From: Myotis daubentonii
Taxonomy: Eukaryota; Chordata; Mammalia; Chiroptera; Vespertilionidae
Direction: 5' to 3'
Length of the DNA stretch: 64,000 bases
NCBI RefSeq assembly: GCF_963259705.1
Contig: NC_081844.1
Span: 15,919,715-15,983,714 of the forward strand
The notes beneath the pieces are model-generated. The model worked only from the letters and a program-made list of their open reading frames with translations, did no database searches and was not told the DNA's origin. Positions 23,705 through 34,139 of the stretch are shown here, in pieces. The position numbers and the translations under genes are program-made. Positions within the stretch are counted from its first letter, which is position 1. The number at the start of each line of letters is the position of its first letter.

Positions 23705-25004
23705 TTTAAATTAAATCTTTATTGTTCAGATTATTACATTTGTTCCTCTTTTCCCCCCCCATAACTCCCCTCCTCCCAGTTCCCTCCCCACCCTCCGCCC
23801 TCACTCCCCACCCACTGTCCTCATCCATAGGTGCACGATTTTTGTCCAGTCTCTTCCCGCATCTCCCACACCCCTTTCCCCTCCGAGAATAGTCAGTCCA
23901 TTCCCTTTCTATGTCCCTGATTCTATTATGATCACCAGATTATTCACTTGATTCTTAGATTCACTTGTTGATAGATGCATGTTTGTTGTTCATAATTTGT
24001 ATCTTTACCTTTTTCTTCTTCTTCCTCTTCTTAAAGGATACCTTTCAGCATTTCATATAATACTGGTTTGGTGGCGATGAACTCCTTTAGCTTTTCCTTA
24101 TCTGTGAAGCTCTTTATCTGACTTTCAGTTCTGAATGATAGCTTTGTTGGATAAAGTAATCTTGGTTGTAGGTTCTTGGTATTCATCACTTTGAATATTT
24201 CTTGCCATTCCCTTCTGGCCTGCAAAGTTTCTGTTGAGAAATCAGCTGACAGTCGTATGGGTATTCCCTTGTAGGTAACTGAGTTTCTTTCTCTTGCTGC
24301 TTTTAAGATTCTCTCTTTGTCTTTTGCTCTTGGCATTTTAATTATGATGTGTCTTGGTGTGGTCCTCTTTGGGTTCCTTTTGTTTGGGGTTCTCTGCGCT
24401 TCTTGGACCTGTAAGTCCATTTCTTTCACCAGGTGGGGGAAGTTTTCTGTCATTATTTCTTCAAATAGGTTTTTAATATCTTGCTCTCTCTCATCTTCTG
24501 GCACCCCTATAATTCTGATGTTGGTATGCTTGAAGCTGTCCCAGAGGCTCCTTACACTATCTTCGTATTTTCGGATTCTTTTTTCATTTTGCTTTTCTGG
24601 TTGGGTGTTTTTTGCTTCTTCGCATTTCAAATCTTTGCCTTGATTCTTGCGCTCCTCTGGTCTGCTGTTGGGAGTCTGTATAGTATTCATTATTTCAGTC
24701 CGTGTATGCTTAATTTCTAGTTGGTTCTTTATCATAACATCGAGGGTCTCATTAGTTTTCTTGAGGATCTCACTACATTTATCGGCGGCTTCTAGACAGT
24801 TCTTAAGAGACCTTAAAAGTGTGGTTCTGAACTCAATATCCTCCATTGACAGTTTTGTCCTGTTTCTTTGTCTCTTCATTTTTTATGCTTTCTTGGTACA
24901 CCCCCTAGTGGTCTTTCTGCGCAGTCTTGTTGTAGTTAAGCCTTGATTGATGTTGGCAATACCGGGGGTGATTTGACCTCCAGGCTAACTGGCTATGAGA
25001 GTCC
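23705..25004 (-). mobile_element. HAL1 (half-L1) retrotransposon, 5'-truncated
   Basis: Antisense: poly(A) complement and AATAAA complement at the left, 3' UTR, then ORF1; the 5' UTR is cut off in the region corresponding to 27140 of the full-length copy. CAACATTTTT at both edges (23695, 25005) is a plausible target duplication. The ORF1 stop passes straight into the 3' UTR without ORF2. Confidence 0.88.
24031..24879 (-). CDS. HAL1 ORF1 protein (L1 ORF1p-like), intact frame
   Basis: A 282-residue uninterrupted frame. Residues ~20-115 are a heptad-rich charged helix (coiled-coil trimerisation region), ~118-205 the RRM-like domain (NIRIIGVPEDERE near its start), and ~206-282 the C-terminal domain (ARREWQEIFKVMN). 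L1 ORF1p coats its RNA as a nucleic-acid chaperone in the cytoplasmic RNP. The frame is sense to PPP3CC transcription, inside intron 4, so its RNA is present in the pre-mRNA. Retention of the frame fits a recent insertion, not proof of expression. Confidence 0.88.
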   Translation of the reverse strand: MKRQRNRTKLSMEDIEFRTTLLRSLKNCLEAADKCSEILKKTNETLDVMIKNQLEIKHTRTEIMNTIQTPNSRPEERKNQGKDLKCEEAKNTQPEKQNEKRIRKYEDSVRSLWDSFKHTNIRIIGVPEDEREQDIKNLFEEIMTENFPHLVKEMDLQVQEAQRTPNKRNPKRTTPRHIIIKMPRAKDKERILKAARERNSVTYKGIPIRLSADFSTETLQARREWQEIFKVMNTKNLQPRLLYPTKLSFRTESQIKSFTDKEKLKEFIATKPVLYEMLKGIL

Positions 25005-25209
25005 CAACATTTTTATTTTCTGACAGGTTAAGTTGAAGACATCTATATTTTTCTTTGACTTAGTTTAGGTGTATTTTCTAGATGAATATGTAACCTCTGT
25101 ATAGTAACACTGATTATTAGATTACATTTATTATTGAAATTTGTTGAAGTTTCACAATGTGAATATGCCATCAGAGAGCTAAATGTTCAACACAGCATCA
25201 TGGTCAAAG

Positions 25210-25410
25210 AATAGAGTCTGGAACCTGAGTGCCTGGATTTGAACCTTGGCTCTGCACACTTACTAGCCTTGATTTCCTCAAGCATAAAATGGGCATAATT
25301 ATAATACCTACCTACATTATAAGGTTGCTATGAGGATTAAAATAATTCATATATGTAAAATGCTTTGAATAATGTTTGGCACACAGTAGGTACTACAGAA
25401 GTTAACGAAT
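25210..25410 (+). mobile_element. MIR SINE
   Basis: Tracks the MIR consensus: TGGATTTGAACCTTGGCTCTGC, TCCTCAAGCATAAAATGGGCA, TACCTACATTATAAGGTTG, TGGCACACAGTAGGTACT. Confidence 0.8.
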
Positions 25411-25419
25411 AAAATTACC

Positions 25420-25560
25420 TTATTTAATCCTCACAGAAAGCCTATGAAGTAGGTACAATTACTATCTTCATTAAAAAGCTGAAGAAGTTGGCTTATTTGC
25501 CCAAAGTTGCAAGCTACTAAGTGGCAGAACTGAAACACAAACCTGTTCATGCTCTTAACA
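25420..25560 (-). mobile_element. MIR SINE, inverted
   Basis: TTTAATCCTCACAGAAAGCCTATGAAGTAGGTA and GCTACTAAGTGGCAGAACTG match the opposite MIR strand, next to the preceding copy. Confidence 0.65.
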
Positions 25561-25680
25561 TTATTTTTAAATTAAGTATTTAATGGGAGATTCTAAGTGG
25601 TCAAATATATAATTCCCAAAGGTTAAATTAGCTTACACAAGGACTTCATTTTCATGACAAATGTTAAGATCCATCCCATA

Positions 25681-25900
25681 GCCGAAACCGGTTTGGCTCA
25701 GTGGATAGAGTGTTGGCCTGCGGACTGAAAGGTCCCAGGTTCGATTCCGGTCAAGGGCATGTACCTGGGTTGCGGGCATATCCCCAGTAGGAGATGTGCA
25801 GGAGGCAGCTGATCGATGTTTCTCTCTCATCGATGTTTCTAACTATCTATCTCTCTCCCTTCCTCTCTGTAAAAAATCAATAAAATATATTTAAAAAAAA
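25681..25900 (+). mobile_element. VES SINE, young, perfect target duplication
   Basis: Full-length sense copy; AAGATCCATCCCATA (15 bp) is exact at 25666-25680 and 25901-25915. A and B boxes (TGGCTCAGTGG, GGTTCGATTCC) are intact. Confidence 0.96.
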
Positions 25901-25920
25901 AAGATCCATCCCATAAACAA

Positions 25921-26250
25921 TCTATCTATATATATAAAAGCCTAAGTGACCAGCTGACCAGCCGATAACTATGGGAGCAGAAACCACAGGCATGGAAACA
26001 TGGAACAGACTGATGAATCTTAGAGGGAAGGGGGGAAAGGGGAAGGCAGGAAGAGATTAAGCAAATATCTTATATGCATACTAGAGGCCCAGTGCATGGA
26101 TTCGTGCACTGGTGGATCCCTCGGCCTATCCTGTGCCCTCTCACAATCCAGGACCCCTTGGGGGATGCCGGATTGCTGGTTTCGTCCCGATCCTCGCAGG
26201 CCAGGACAAGGGACCCAACCAGAGCATGAATCCGTGCACCAGGCCTCTAG
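25921..26250 (+). mobile_element. Helitron with an extra inverted 3' end inside
   Basis: 5' A|TCTATCTATATATATAAAAGC, 3' GTGCACCAGGCCTCTAG|T. At 26081 an inverted 3' terminus (CTAGAGGCCCAGTGCATGG) faces the true end, making a ~170-bp inverted module. The same architecture is at 63415-63760. Confidence 0.88.
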
Positions 26251-26557
26251 TTATTTCTATAATGAAGGGAAAAAGCACATCACTCATAAGATCACACTGA
26301 TACAAGTTCTAACTCAGGGGTTCTTAACCTGTGGGACGCAACACCTTTGGGGGTCAAATGACCCTTTCACAGGGGTCGCCTAAGACCATCAGAAAACACA
26401 TATATAATTACATATTGTTTTTGTGATTAATCACTATGCTTTAATTATGTTCAATTTGTAACCATGAAAATACATCCTGCATAACAGATATTTACATTAC
26501 AATTCATAACAGTAGCAAAATTACAGTTATGAAGTAGCAACGAAAATAATTTTATGG

Positions 26558-28501
26558 GAGAACCAAGATGGCGGCATAGGTTAACGCCGGAGTTTGCTGC
26601 TTTGAACAACTACTTCAAAAGTGAAACTAAAAGACGGAAAGGACATCACCCAGAACCACAGGAACGCTGGCTGAGTGGAAGTCCTACAACTAGGAGGAAA
26701 GAGAAACACATACGGACACTCAGAGGAAGCGCAGTGCTGAAGTCAAATTCTGAGGTGCGGAGTGTGCGGAGCGGGCTGGCGGCGGAGGGTGCGGTTGTTG
26801 TTTTCAATCGGGAGGGAGTCGCAGACTCTGAGCTCCAGATACAGGCGAGTCTTTAGGGACCCAGACTCAAATGGGAGAAGTGGGACTGTCTGGCTTCGGT
26901 CAGAGCGAGTGCAGCTTTCTCTCCAAGCTTTGCAGCGGGTGCTGGGACTCAGAGAGGCAGAGCCCCTGGGGACAGGACTGAGAGCCGCCATAACTGCTCT
27001 CTCCGGCCCACCCTGTTGATCCTGTGCTGACCCACCCTACCTAATCCCTGCACAGAGGCATTTGCTGGATAGCCTCAGGCAAAGGCTAGATTAGCACCTC
27101 CCTAGAGGACAGAAGTTCTCTCACTGCTGACACAGCTGATTCTCATAGCCACTTGGCCTGGAGGTCAAACCCTCCCTGGTATTAGCTACAACAATCAAGT
27201 TTTAACTATAAGACTGCGAACAAAGACCACTAGGGGGTGCACCAAGGAAGCATAACAAAATGCGGAGACAAAGAAACAGGACAAAATTGTCAATGGAAGA
27301 TATAGAGTTCAGAACCACACTTTTAAGGTCTCTCAAGAACTGTTTAGAAGCCGCCGATAAACTTAATGAGATCTACAAGAAAACTAATGAGACCCTCGAT
27401 GTTATATTGGGGAACCAACTAGAAATTAAGCATACACGGACTGAAATAACAAATATTATACAGACTCCCAACAGCAGACCAGAGGAGCGCAAGAATCAAG
27501 TCAATGATTTGAAATGCGAGGAAGCAAAAAACACCCAACCGGAAATGCAAAATGAAAAAAGAATCCAAAAATGCGAGGATAGTGTAAGGAGCCTCTGGGA
27601 CAGCTTCAAGCGTACCAACATCAGAATTATAGGGGTGCCAGAAGATGAGAGAGAGCAAGATATTGAAAACCTATTTGAAGAAATAATGACAGAAAACTTC
27701 CCCCACCTGGTGAAAGAAATGGACTTACAGGTCCAAGAAGCGCAGAGAACCCCAAACAAAAGGAACCCAAAGAGGACCACACCAAGACACATCATAATTG
27801 AAATGCCAAGAGCAAAAGATAAAGAGAGAATCTTAAAAACAGCAAGAGAAAGTAACTCAGTTACCTACAAGGGAATACCCATACGACTGTCAGCTGATTT
27901 CTCAACAGAAACTTTGCAGGCCAGAAGGGAGTGGCAAGAAATATTCAAAGTGATGAATACCAAGAACCTACAACCAAGATTACTTTATCCAGCAAAGCTA
28001 TCATTCAGAATTAAAGGTCAGATAAAGAGCTTCACAGATAAGGAAAAGCTAGAGGAGTTCATCACCACCAAACCAGGATTATATGAAATGCTGAAAGGTA
28101 TCCTTTAAGAAGAGAAAGAGGAAGAAAAAGGTAAAGATACAAATTATGAACAACAATTATGCATCTATCAACAAGTGAATCTAAGAATCAAGTGAATAAA
28201 TAATCTGATGAACAGAATGAACTGGTGATTATAATAGAATCAGGGACATAGAAAGGGAATGGACTGACTGTTCTTGGGGGGGAAAGGGGTGTGGGAGATT
28301 CGGGAAGAGACTGGACAAAAATCGTGCACCTATGGATGAGGACAGTGGGTGGGGAGTGAGGGCGGACGGTGGGGAGGGAACTGGGAGGAGGGGAGTTATA
28401 GGGGGGAAAAAGAGGAACAAATGTAATAATCTGAACAATAAAGATTTAATTTAAAAAAAAAAAGATAAACAATGAAAAGTGAAAAAAAAGAAAAAAAAAA
28501 A
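26558..28501 (+). mobile_element. Full-length HAL1 (half-L1) retrotransposon
   Basis: A 1.94-kb element: 5' UTR starting GAGAACCAAGATGGCGGCAT (26558), GC-rich leader to 27259, ORF1 27260-28108, 3' UTR with GAACAATAAAGATTTAA and A-rich tail. The 16-bp target duplication GAAAATAATTTTATGG is exact (26542-26557, 28502-28517). ORF2 is absent, so it must borrow reverse transcriptase from L1. It lies antisense to PPP3CC. Confidence 0.93.
27260..28108 (+). CDS. HAL1 ORF1 protein, intact frame
   Basis: 282 codons from ATGCGGAGACAAAG to the stop following GMLKGIL-type ending (EMLKGIL). Residues ~20-115 are the charged helical region, ~118-205 the RRM-like core (TNIRIIGVPEDERE; HIIIEMPRAKDKERIL), ~206-282 the CTD (ARREWQEIFKVMN; YPAKLSF). 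It is nearly the same length and sequence as the copies at 24031 and 51563. An ATG at 28 bp after a stop-rich leader and homology across three copies support this start. L1 ORF1p family role: RNA binding and chaperone; in cis it would package HAL1 RNA. Confidence 0.92.
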   Translation: MRRQRNRTKLSMEDIEFRTTLLRSLKNCLEAADKLNEIYKKTNETLDVILGNQLEIKHTRTEITNIIQTPNSRPEERKNQVNDLKCEEAKNTQPEMQNEKRIQKCEDSVRSLWDSFKRTNIRIIGVPEDEREQDIENLFEEIMTENFPHLVKEMDLQVQEAQRTPNKRNPKRTTPRHIIIEMPRAKDKERILKTARESNSVTYKGIPIRLSADFSTETLQARREWQEIFKVMNTKNLQPRLLYPAKLSFRIKGQIKSFTDKEKLEEFITTKPGLYEMLKGIL

Positions 28502-28639
28502 GAAAATAATTTTATGGTCGGGGGTCACCACAACATGAGGAACTGTATTAAAGGGTCGCGGCATTAGGAAGGTTGAGAACCACTGTTCTAACTAGTATCA
28601 GTAATACAACATTAACCAAACAAAATTTTCAACAACATT

Positions 28640-29138
28640 CTTTAAAAATAATTTTGAAGGTTATCACTATTTGCAAAAAATCACAACCTGGTCTAGCCAT
28701 TGGTTACATATTTGTTTTAATTTTATTTGTTTTTACTATTTTTAAAAAGGTAATACATTTACATGGCTTAAAATTTAAAAGCTACAAAAGGATACACAGT
28801 GCCTGTTACCCCTTTTTCTTCAGGCAACCAGTATAACTAGTTTCCTGGTGTCTTTACAAAGCTAATTTATGTATACATATGCAGATATGTACATTTGTTC
28901 TTGTCTTACATTACCCTTTTGTTTTTTTTACATAAATGGCAGCATATACACACTGTTTTGCATTGCTTTTCGTACTTGACATATTTTGGAGATCATGTCA
29001 CATCTACGCAGGAAGAGCTTTGTAATTATTTTTTTTAATGTGTACATAGTATTTCACTTTATGAATATACCACAAACTAACAACACCAATCTCTTGCTAC
29101 TATAAGTAATGCTATTATGAACAATGATATATAATATT
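28640..29138 (-). mobile_element. Old L1ME-like 3' region, antisense
   Basis: ACATAAATGGCAGCATATACACACTGTTTTGC and GGAGATCATGTCACATCTAC are typical antisense L1ME text. Confidence 0.7.
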
Positions 29139-29349
29139 TATTTTTAAAAATATTTTATTGATTTCAGAGAGGAAGGGAGAGGGAGAGATAGAGAAACATC
29201 AATGATGAGAAAGAATCACTGATTGGCTGCCTCCTGCACACCCCCATTTGAGTTCGAGCCCACAACCCAGGCATGTGCCTTGACCAGGAAGTGCACCCTT
29301 ACCTTGGTTCATAGGTCTATGCTCAACCACTGAGCAACACTGGCTGGGC
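29139..29349 (-). mobile_element. VES SINE
   Basis: Antisense copy; CAATGATATATAATATTTATTTTT / CAATATATTTTCTTTTT flanks, head GAGCAACACTGGCTGGG. Confidence 0.88.
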
Positions 29350-29581
29350 AATATATTTTCTTTTTAAATCAACCTAACACAACAATACTATTTCATTAGC
29401 AAAATTATAGGAATTTCTGAAACCTATTAGTAAGCTGGTCAACTACATGTCAAACAATGGTTCATAAAAAAAGAAATTAATTTACATTAGAAATTTGAAC
29501 GCAGGACTAAGAGATGGAATCATAAAAGCACTGGGTTTCTTACTTTCCAAAAATATAAAATAATGTTTTTGCAAAGATAAG

Positions 29582-29936
29582 TACAGGGTGGGGAAAAAGT
29601 AGGTTTACAGTTGTTTGTATGGAAAATAATCCAATAATTAACAATACAAGAATAAACTGTTTCACCCTGATTGGTTTGGCTCAGTGGATAGAATGTCAGC
29701 TGGCGGACTGAAGGGTCCCAGGTTCGATTCTGGTCAAGGGCTTGTACCTTGGTTGCAGGCATATCCCCTTGTACAGGAGGCAGCTGATAGATGTTTCTCT
29801 CTCATCGATGTTTCTAATCTCTGTCCCTCTCCCTTCCTCTCTGTAAAAAATCAATAAAATATATATTTTTAAAAAGAATAAACTGTTTCGTGCACAAACA
29901 ACTGTAAACCTACTTTTGCCATACCCTGCATGTCAA
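29582..29936. mobile_element. Mariner MITE interrupted by a SINE
   Basis: Ends CAGGGTGGGGAAAAAGTAGG and CCTACTTTTGCCATACCCTG are inverted repeats flanked by TA. The inner arms ACAGTTGT/ACAACTGT also pair. A VES SINE sits in the middle. Confidence 0.85.
29664..29873 (+). mobile_element. VES SINE inside a mariner MITE
   Basis: Sense copy; the 16-bp duplication AAGAATAAACTGTTTC is exact (29648-29663, 29874-29889), with one internal body deletion near 29770. Confidence 0.95.
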
Positions 29937-30057
29937 AAATTAACTTACACATTTCTTTGCTACTCAATTTATCTCTAGATTTTAAAGCAATACCAAAAAA
30001 AAAAAACCCTCTTCAATATAAAGCAATATAAGAATTGATATTAAAAAAAGAAAAGCC

Positions 30058-30151
30058 GCCCTAGCTGGTTTGGCTCAGTGGATAGAACGTCAGCCTGTGG
30101 ACTAAAGGGTCCCAGGTTCAATTCTGGTCAAGGGCATTTAAAAAAAAAGTC
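30058..30151 (+). mobile_element. VES SINE head only
   Basis: GCCCTAGCTGGTTTGGCTCAG to CAAGGGCAT then an A-run: the tRNA-like third with a tail and no body, so a 3'-shortened copy. Confidence 0.85.
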
Positions 30152-30832
30152 TCCACCTGCCCCCTTTAGAAATATTAACAAGACTGCAGCTGTACAATCT
30201 GGAACTAAGCATCACTTACTAGTAATTATAAGGTGGTGTTTCTAAAAGTCACGATGGCTCTTTAAGAGAGATTGACTTATCAGTAAAAACACCCATGCAA
30301 AGCACTACACATGCTCTTTCTTTACATAGAAATAAAATTTAAAATTGTACTTGAATTTGTGTGCTTGTTCCAAGATTTATTTACATTTCAGATGCAGTAT
30401 TAGAATGAAACAGATGGAGCATCCTGGTAGATAAAAGAAAAAGAAAGAAACCTGGTTTAACTAAATTAAAGTATGTAAGAAGTAAATAAAAACTAAGAAG
30501 TTCTTTGCAAAATGAGATGCTTACAATGTTTCCTGAACATCTTGTTCCACCTTCTAAAAATAGTTTGAATCAATTATACTAATCAAAAAAGAAAAAAGAA
30601 CTCTTAGAAAATAGAGGAAGAATTGATAAAATGTTACTAAAAAAAACTGAGCCTCAATTCAGAACCGAGACATCCAGAGACAGCTTTCTTCATAACTTCT
30701 CTAATGTTAAATACTGAGCATTACAGGGCCTTTGTTAACTGCTTGATACGCGTTATTTAATTTTCCTAGGTAAAGCAAATTGGCTTTGAAAAACAATGCA
30801 AAATATTTCCCATTTTTAAACTATCTGGTGAA
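30152..30832. other. Intron 4 sequence, nothing recognised
   Basis: No gene or clear repeat; AT-rich. Confidence 0.5.
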
Positions 30833-30968
30833 GTGGTTCTCAAATGACAAGCAGTGGTAACCTTCCAAGTCTCGGAGTGGGCCTTCTGAACCAGCAGCAT
30901 GAAACAGAATTACCTGTGCGCTTTACAAAGCCTTTTAAATGCTTGGATCCCCAATTGGGTAATTTTAA
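30833..30968 (+). mobile_element. MER5-like hAT-Charlie relic
   Basis: GAAGTGGTTCTCAAATGAC, GAACCAGCAGCATGAAACAGAATTACCTG resemble MER5A (ccagcagcatcagcatcacctg). Confidence 0.55.
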
Positions 30969-30979
30969 AGTGACCAGTT

Positions 30980-31335
30980 AAAAACATATATTATAATAGT
31001 AGTGCATGGTCGTGATGAAAGGTAATTGAAGCAGTGCAAGTCCTCCTGACCTAACTCCCATAGGTAATCACTATTACCAATTTCTTCTGCACATTATACA
31101 TTTAATTGAGAAAGGAGATCACATTATACATGTTCTGCAAATGGTTTCTGTCACTTAACAATATACCTGAACATCTCTCCATATCTAGAGCCACCTTGAT
31201 CTTTCAACGGCTGCCTCATATTTCATTTTTTAGATGTATTATCACTTACTTAAGCAGGCCCTTATTGACATTATCTCTTTTTTGTTATTACAATGAACAT
31301 CCATATAAATCCATATCTTATTGTCTTTTTGAGTA
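30980..31335 (-). mobile_element. Old L1ME-like fragment, antisense
   Basis: CTAACTCCCATAGGTAATCACTATTACCAATTTCTTCTG and CTGTCACTTAACAATATACC resemble antisense L1ME. It may continue at 31885-31989 (CTGCTGGGCCAAAATC) after the LTR. Confidence 0.6.
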
Positions 31336-31337
31336 GA

Positions 31338-31882
31338 CAGTGTGGTAGATATAATTCTAAAATGGCCTGCAATGACCTACACCTTTGTATAATCTGTGCC
31401 CCTGTGAGTGGGTGGACCCTGTGAGTATGTTGAAACTCCCATGATGACATTTCCTTACACAGGCCTGGCCTAATCAGGCTGGCCTTTGAAAAGCAGAGGG
31501 TTTCCTTCAGCTGGCTAATTAGAGAAGAGGAAGGCAGAGAGACGCACTCGGGCAGCCTGGAAGAAAGCACTTAGCGTTGTGGAGCCACATGCCAGGAACT
31601 GCACAGTCTCTGGAAGCTGAGGGCAGTCCCTGGCCCAAAAGCTAGTAGGAAAATGGGAACCTTAATCCTACAATTGTGACTAGTGAGCTTGGAAAAAGAC
31701 CCCAAGCTCCAGATGAAAACTGCAGCCCTGGCAACACCTTGATTTTGGTTCACTGAGACCCTGAGCAGAGAATTCAGCCATACTGTGCCTGGACTCCTCA
31801 CCTACAGTAACTCTGAGGTAAAAAGTGTGCTGTCTTAAACAGCTACATTTGGGGCAATTTGTTATGCCGCATTAAAAAAACA
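31338..31882 (+). mobile_element. MaLR-like (MLT1-type) solo LTR, tentative
   Basis: The block has MaLR style: TGTGGTAGATATAATTCTAAAATGG start, GCAACACCTTGATTTTGG, CTACATTTGGGGCAATTTGTTATG near the end. It splits an L1ME. No internal viral genes are present. Subfamily is not established. Confidence 0.5.
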
Positions 31883-32002
31883 ATATAATCTGCATGATAA
31901 ATTCATAGAAGTCAAACTGCTGGGCCAAAATCTTTATAGATATTCCAAAACTGCTCTTCGAATACATCAATTTAAACAAAACTCACCACAGATCCAATGT
32001 TT

Positions 32003-32206
32003 GTTTGTTTGTTTTTAAATATATTTTATTGATATTTTACAGAGAGGAAGGGAGAGGAATAGAGAGTTATGATGATCAGCTGCCTCCTGCACACCTCCTA
32101 CTGGGGATGTGCCCGCAACCAAGGTACATGCCCTTGACGGGAATCAAACTTGGGACCTTTCAGTCCACAGGCCTACACTCTATCCACTGAGCCAAACCAG
32201 TTAGGC
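32003..32206 (-). mobile_element. VES SINE
   Basis: Antisense copy; AGATCCAATGTTT is exact at 31990-32002 and 32207-32219. The TTTGTTTGTTTGTTTTT end is the complement of its tail. Confidence 0.94.
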
Positions 32207-32219
32207 AGATCCAATGTTT

Positions 32220-32942
32220 TTAACTCCCTGATTATCTACTGATTTATAGTGCTTATTCCAATAAGTCCCATGGGATGGAGTGATCTGTACTGTATCTCAC
32301 CCATCTGTAGCTGACTTTTCTGTCAGAGGGATTTTTTTTAAGTGTTCATACTCTAACGTTTCTTATAAGAAGAACTATCTTTCCTCTTCGGTTCTACTAG
32401 AACTGCCATTACAACTAGCAGCAACTCCATTATAGGAAGTTGTCAGCAACCAAAGTTAAGATGAGCATATGGGACACTACCAAACTGTAATTCATCTATA
32501 AGTAAAGATATTTTTATGGGGGGTGGAAAGGTGAATAAACTCTTGAGTCTCAGAAAATAAATTTAAAAGTTTTTTCAGTGTTGAATATTCTTTTGGGAAT
32601 AAAACTTTAAATATTTTATAACATGTTCCCCCAAAATAGTAATCTGCAGAAAAATATGAATAGGACACAAAGTGAAATCCATAATCAAATTATCAATTGT
32701 ATGAACACCAAAGTAATAGGATATGTTCAGGAATACTTAGGGAGAGGTAGATTTTAGAGCTAGACAGGACCCAAGAGATTTAATTTACCTTCATTGTTTT
32801 TATAGAAAACATGCTAATATTTTAGAAATAAAAAAAGTGTAATATTGTTTTGTTTTTTAAAATTTTAATATTTTTGTTTCACTGTATAAACTGATATATA
32901 ACTTCTTTGGAGGGCTATTTAAAGTATTTATCAAAAGTCTTT
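32220..32942. other. Intron 4 sequence, nothing recognised
   Basis: Unique-looking AT-rich sequence. Confidence 0.5.
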
Positions 32943-32960
32943 AAAATGCTCATGCCCTCT

Positions 32961-33076
32961 GCCCTGGCCGAGTGGCTCTCAGTTAGTTAGAATGTCATAA
33001 TGTACACCAAAAAAGTTGTGAGTTCAATCCCCAGTTGATGCAGGAAGCAACCATTGATGTTTCTCTCTCACATTGA

Positions 33077-33136
<60 letters not shown>

Positions 33137-33207
33137 CCCTTCCTCTCTCTCTAAAATAAATAGAAACAAACGTATTATTGGGTGAGGATTTAAAAAATAA
33201 AAATAAA
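32961..33207 (+). mobile_element. VES-related SINE with expanded (TC)n
   Basis: Sense copy of the ACACCAAAAAAGTTGTGAG subtype. Its CT-rich part has expanded to about 26 TC units (33080-33131). It forms the first half of a dimer with the next copy. Confidence 0.88.
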
Positions 33208-33502
33208 GCCCTAGCTGGTTTTGCTCAGTGGATAGAGCATCAGCCTGCAGACCAAAGGGTCCTGGGTTCGATTCTGGTCAAAGGCACGTACCTTGATGCA
33301 GGCTCCTCCCGGGCCTGGGCCCTGGTCAGGGCTCGTGCAGGAGGCAACCAATCAATGTGTTTCTCTCACATCAATATTCCTCTTCCCCTCTCTCTTCCAC
33401 TTTCCCTAAAAGTCAATAGAAAAATATCCCTGGGTGAGGATTAACAATCAATAAAATAACATAACAAAACATAACAAAATAAAATAACAAAATAAATAAA
33501 AT
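33208..33502 (+). mobile_element. VES SINE, GGGTGAGGATT subtype
   Basis: Sense copy directly abutting the previous one; the 17-bp duplication AAAATGCTCATGCCCTC (32943-32959) / AAAATGTTCATGCCCTC (33503-33519) flanks the pair. Confidence 0.9.
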
Positions 33503-33539
33503 AAAATGTTCATGCCCTCAGACTTAGTAATTATCTTCT

Positions 33540-33745
33540 GAGAGTTTGTCCTAAAGGTATAAATTATAAATGATCATTCTATTCAACAAATTAATTCAAC
33601 AAACATTTAGTAAGCATCTCCTATGAGTTATTAGATATTGTTTCTCAGAAAACAACAGTGAACACAGCATGTCACTGCCATCATGAAGCTTAAATTCTGG
33701 TCAGAGATAAAGACAATAAACAAGTAAATATGTTAAAAAACATAT
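33540..33745. mobile_element. Ancient interspersed repeat, family uncertain
   Basis: CATTCTATTCAACAAATTAATTCAACAAACATTTAGTAAGCATCTCC and GATAAAGACAATAAACAAGTAAATAT follow a widespread mammalian repeat theme, but I cannot name the family. Confidence 0.4.
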
Positions 33746-34139
33746 AAAATTTATATATAAAATACATAAAAATTTCAGCTGTTGGGAGATGAAAAAAAAA
33801 AAAAAAAGCAGTGCGTGAGAATAAAATGATGAGAGTTAAACTTAGGAAAACCAACCAGGGAAGAAAATCTCTGAAGAGAAGTCATGAATGAAGTAAGGGT
33901 GTAGGTCTGAAAAGCAGATAGGTATCTGGGGAAACAAGAAACAATAAGTGCAAATGTCCTGGGGCAAGTTTTCTCAAACATTCCCCAACAGAGTCACCAT
34001 CACAATGAATGTCTGTTAAGAGGCAATTGTGAGTAAGTAGATTCTGGTAAAAAAAAAAATTGGTGAGGGTTTTGTTTGTAATCAGCTAGTAATGTTTATT
34101 GACTTTCCAAAAAATTCTATCTTTAATAAGAAACTTTTT

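Larger units (their letters stand above)
26315..28585 (+). mobile_element. SPIN-type hAT MITE split by a HAL1 insertion
   Basis: Outer parts 26315-26541 and 28518-28585 form one SPIN copy, ends CAGGGGTTCTTAACC and GGTTGAGAACCACTG. The 8-bp duplication TTCTAACT is exact (26307-26314, 28586-28593). The intact outer duplication shows that the HAL1 landed in it later. Confidence 0.94.

Noticed and set aside
24317..24946. Hydrophobic open frames opposite HAL1 ORF1 (also 27419-27795 and 51722-52092)
   Set aside because: Antisense shadows of ORF1; conserved only because ORF1 is.
26554..27019. Leader open frames in the HAL1 5' UTR (also 50810-51385)
   Set aside because: Different frames are open in the two copies and neither resembles a known protein; GC-rich leader effect.
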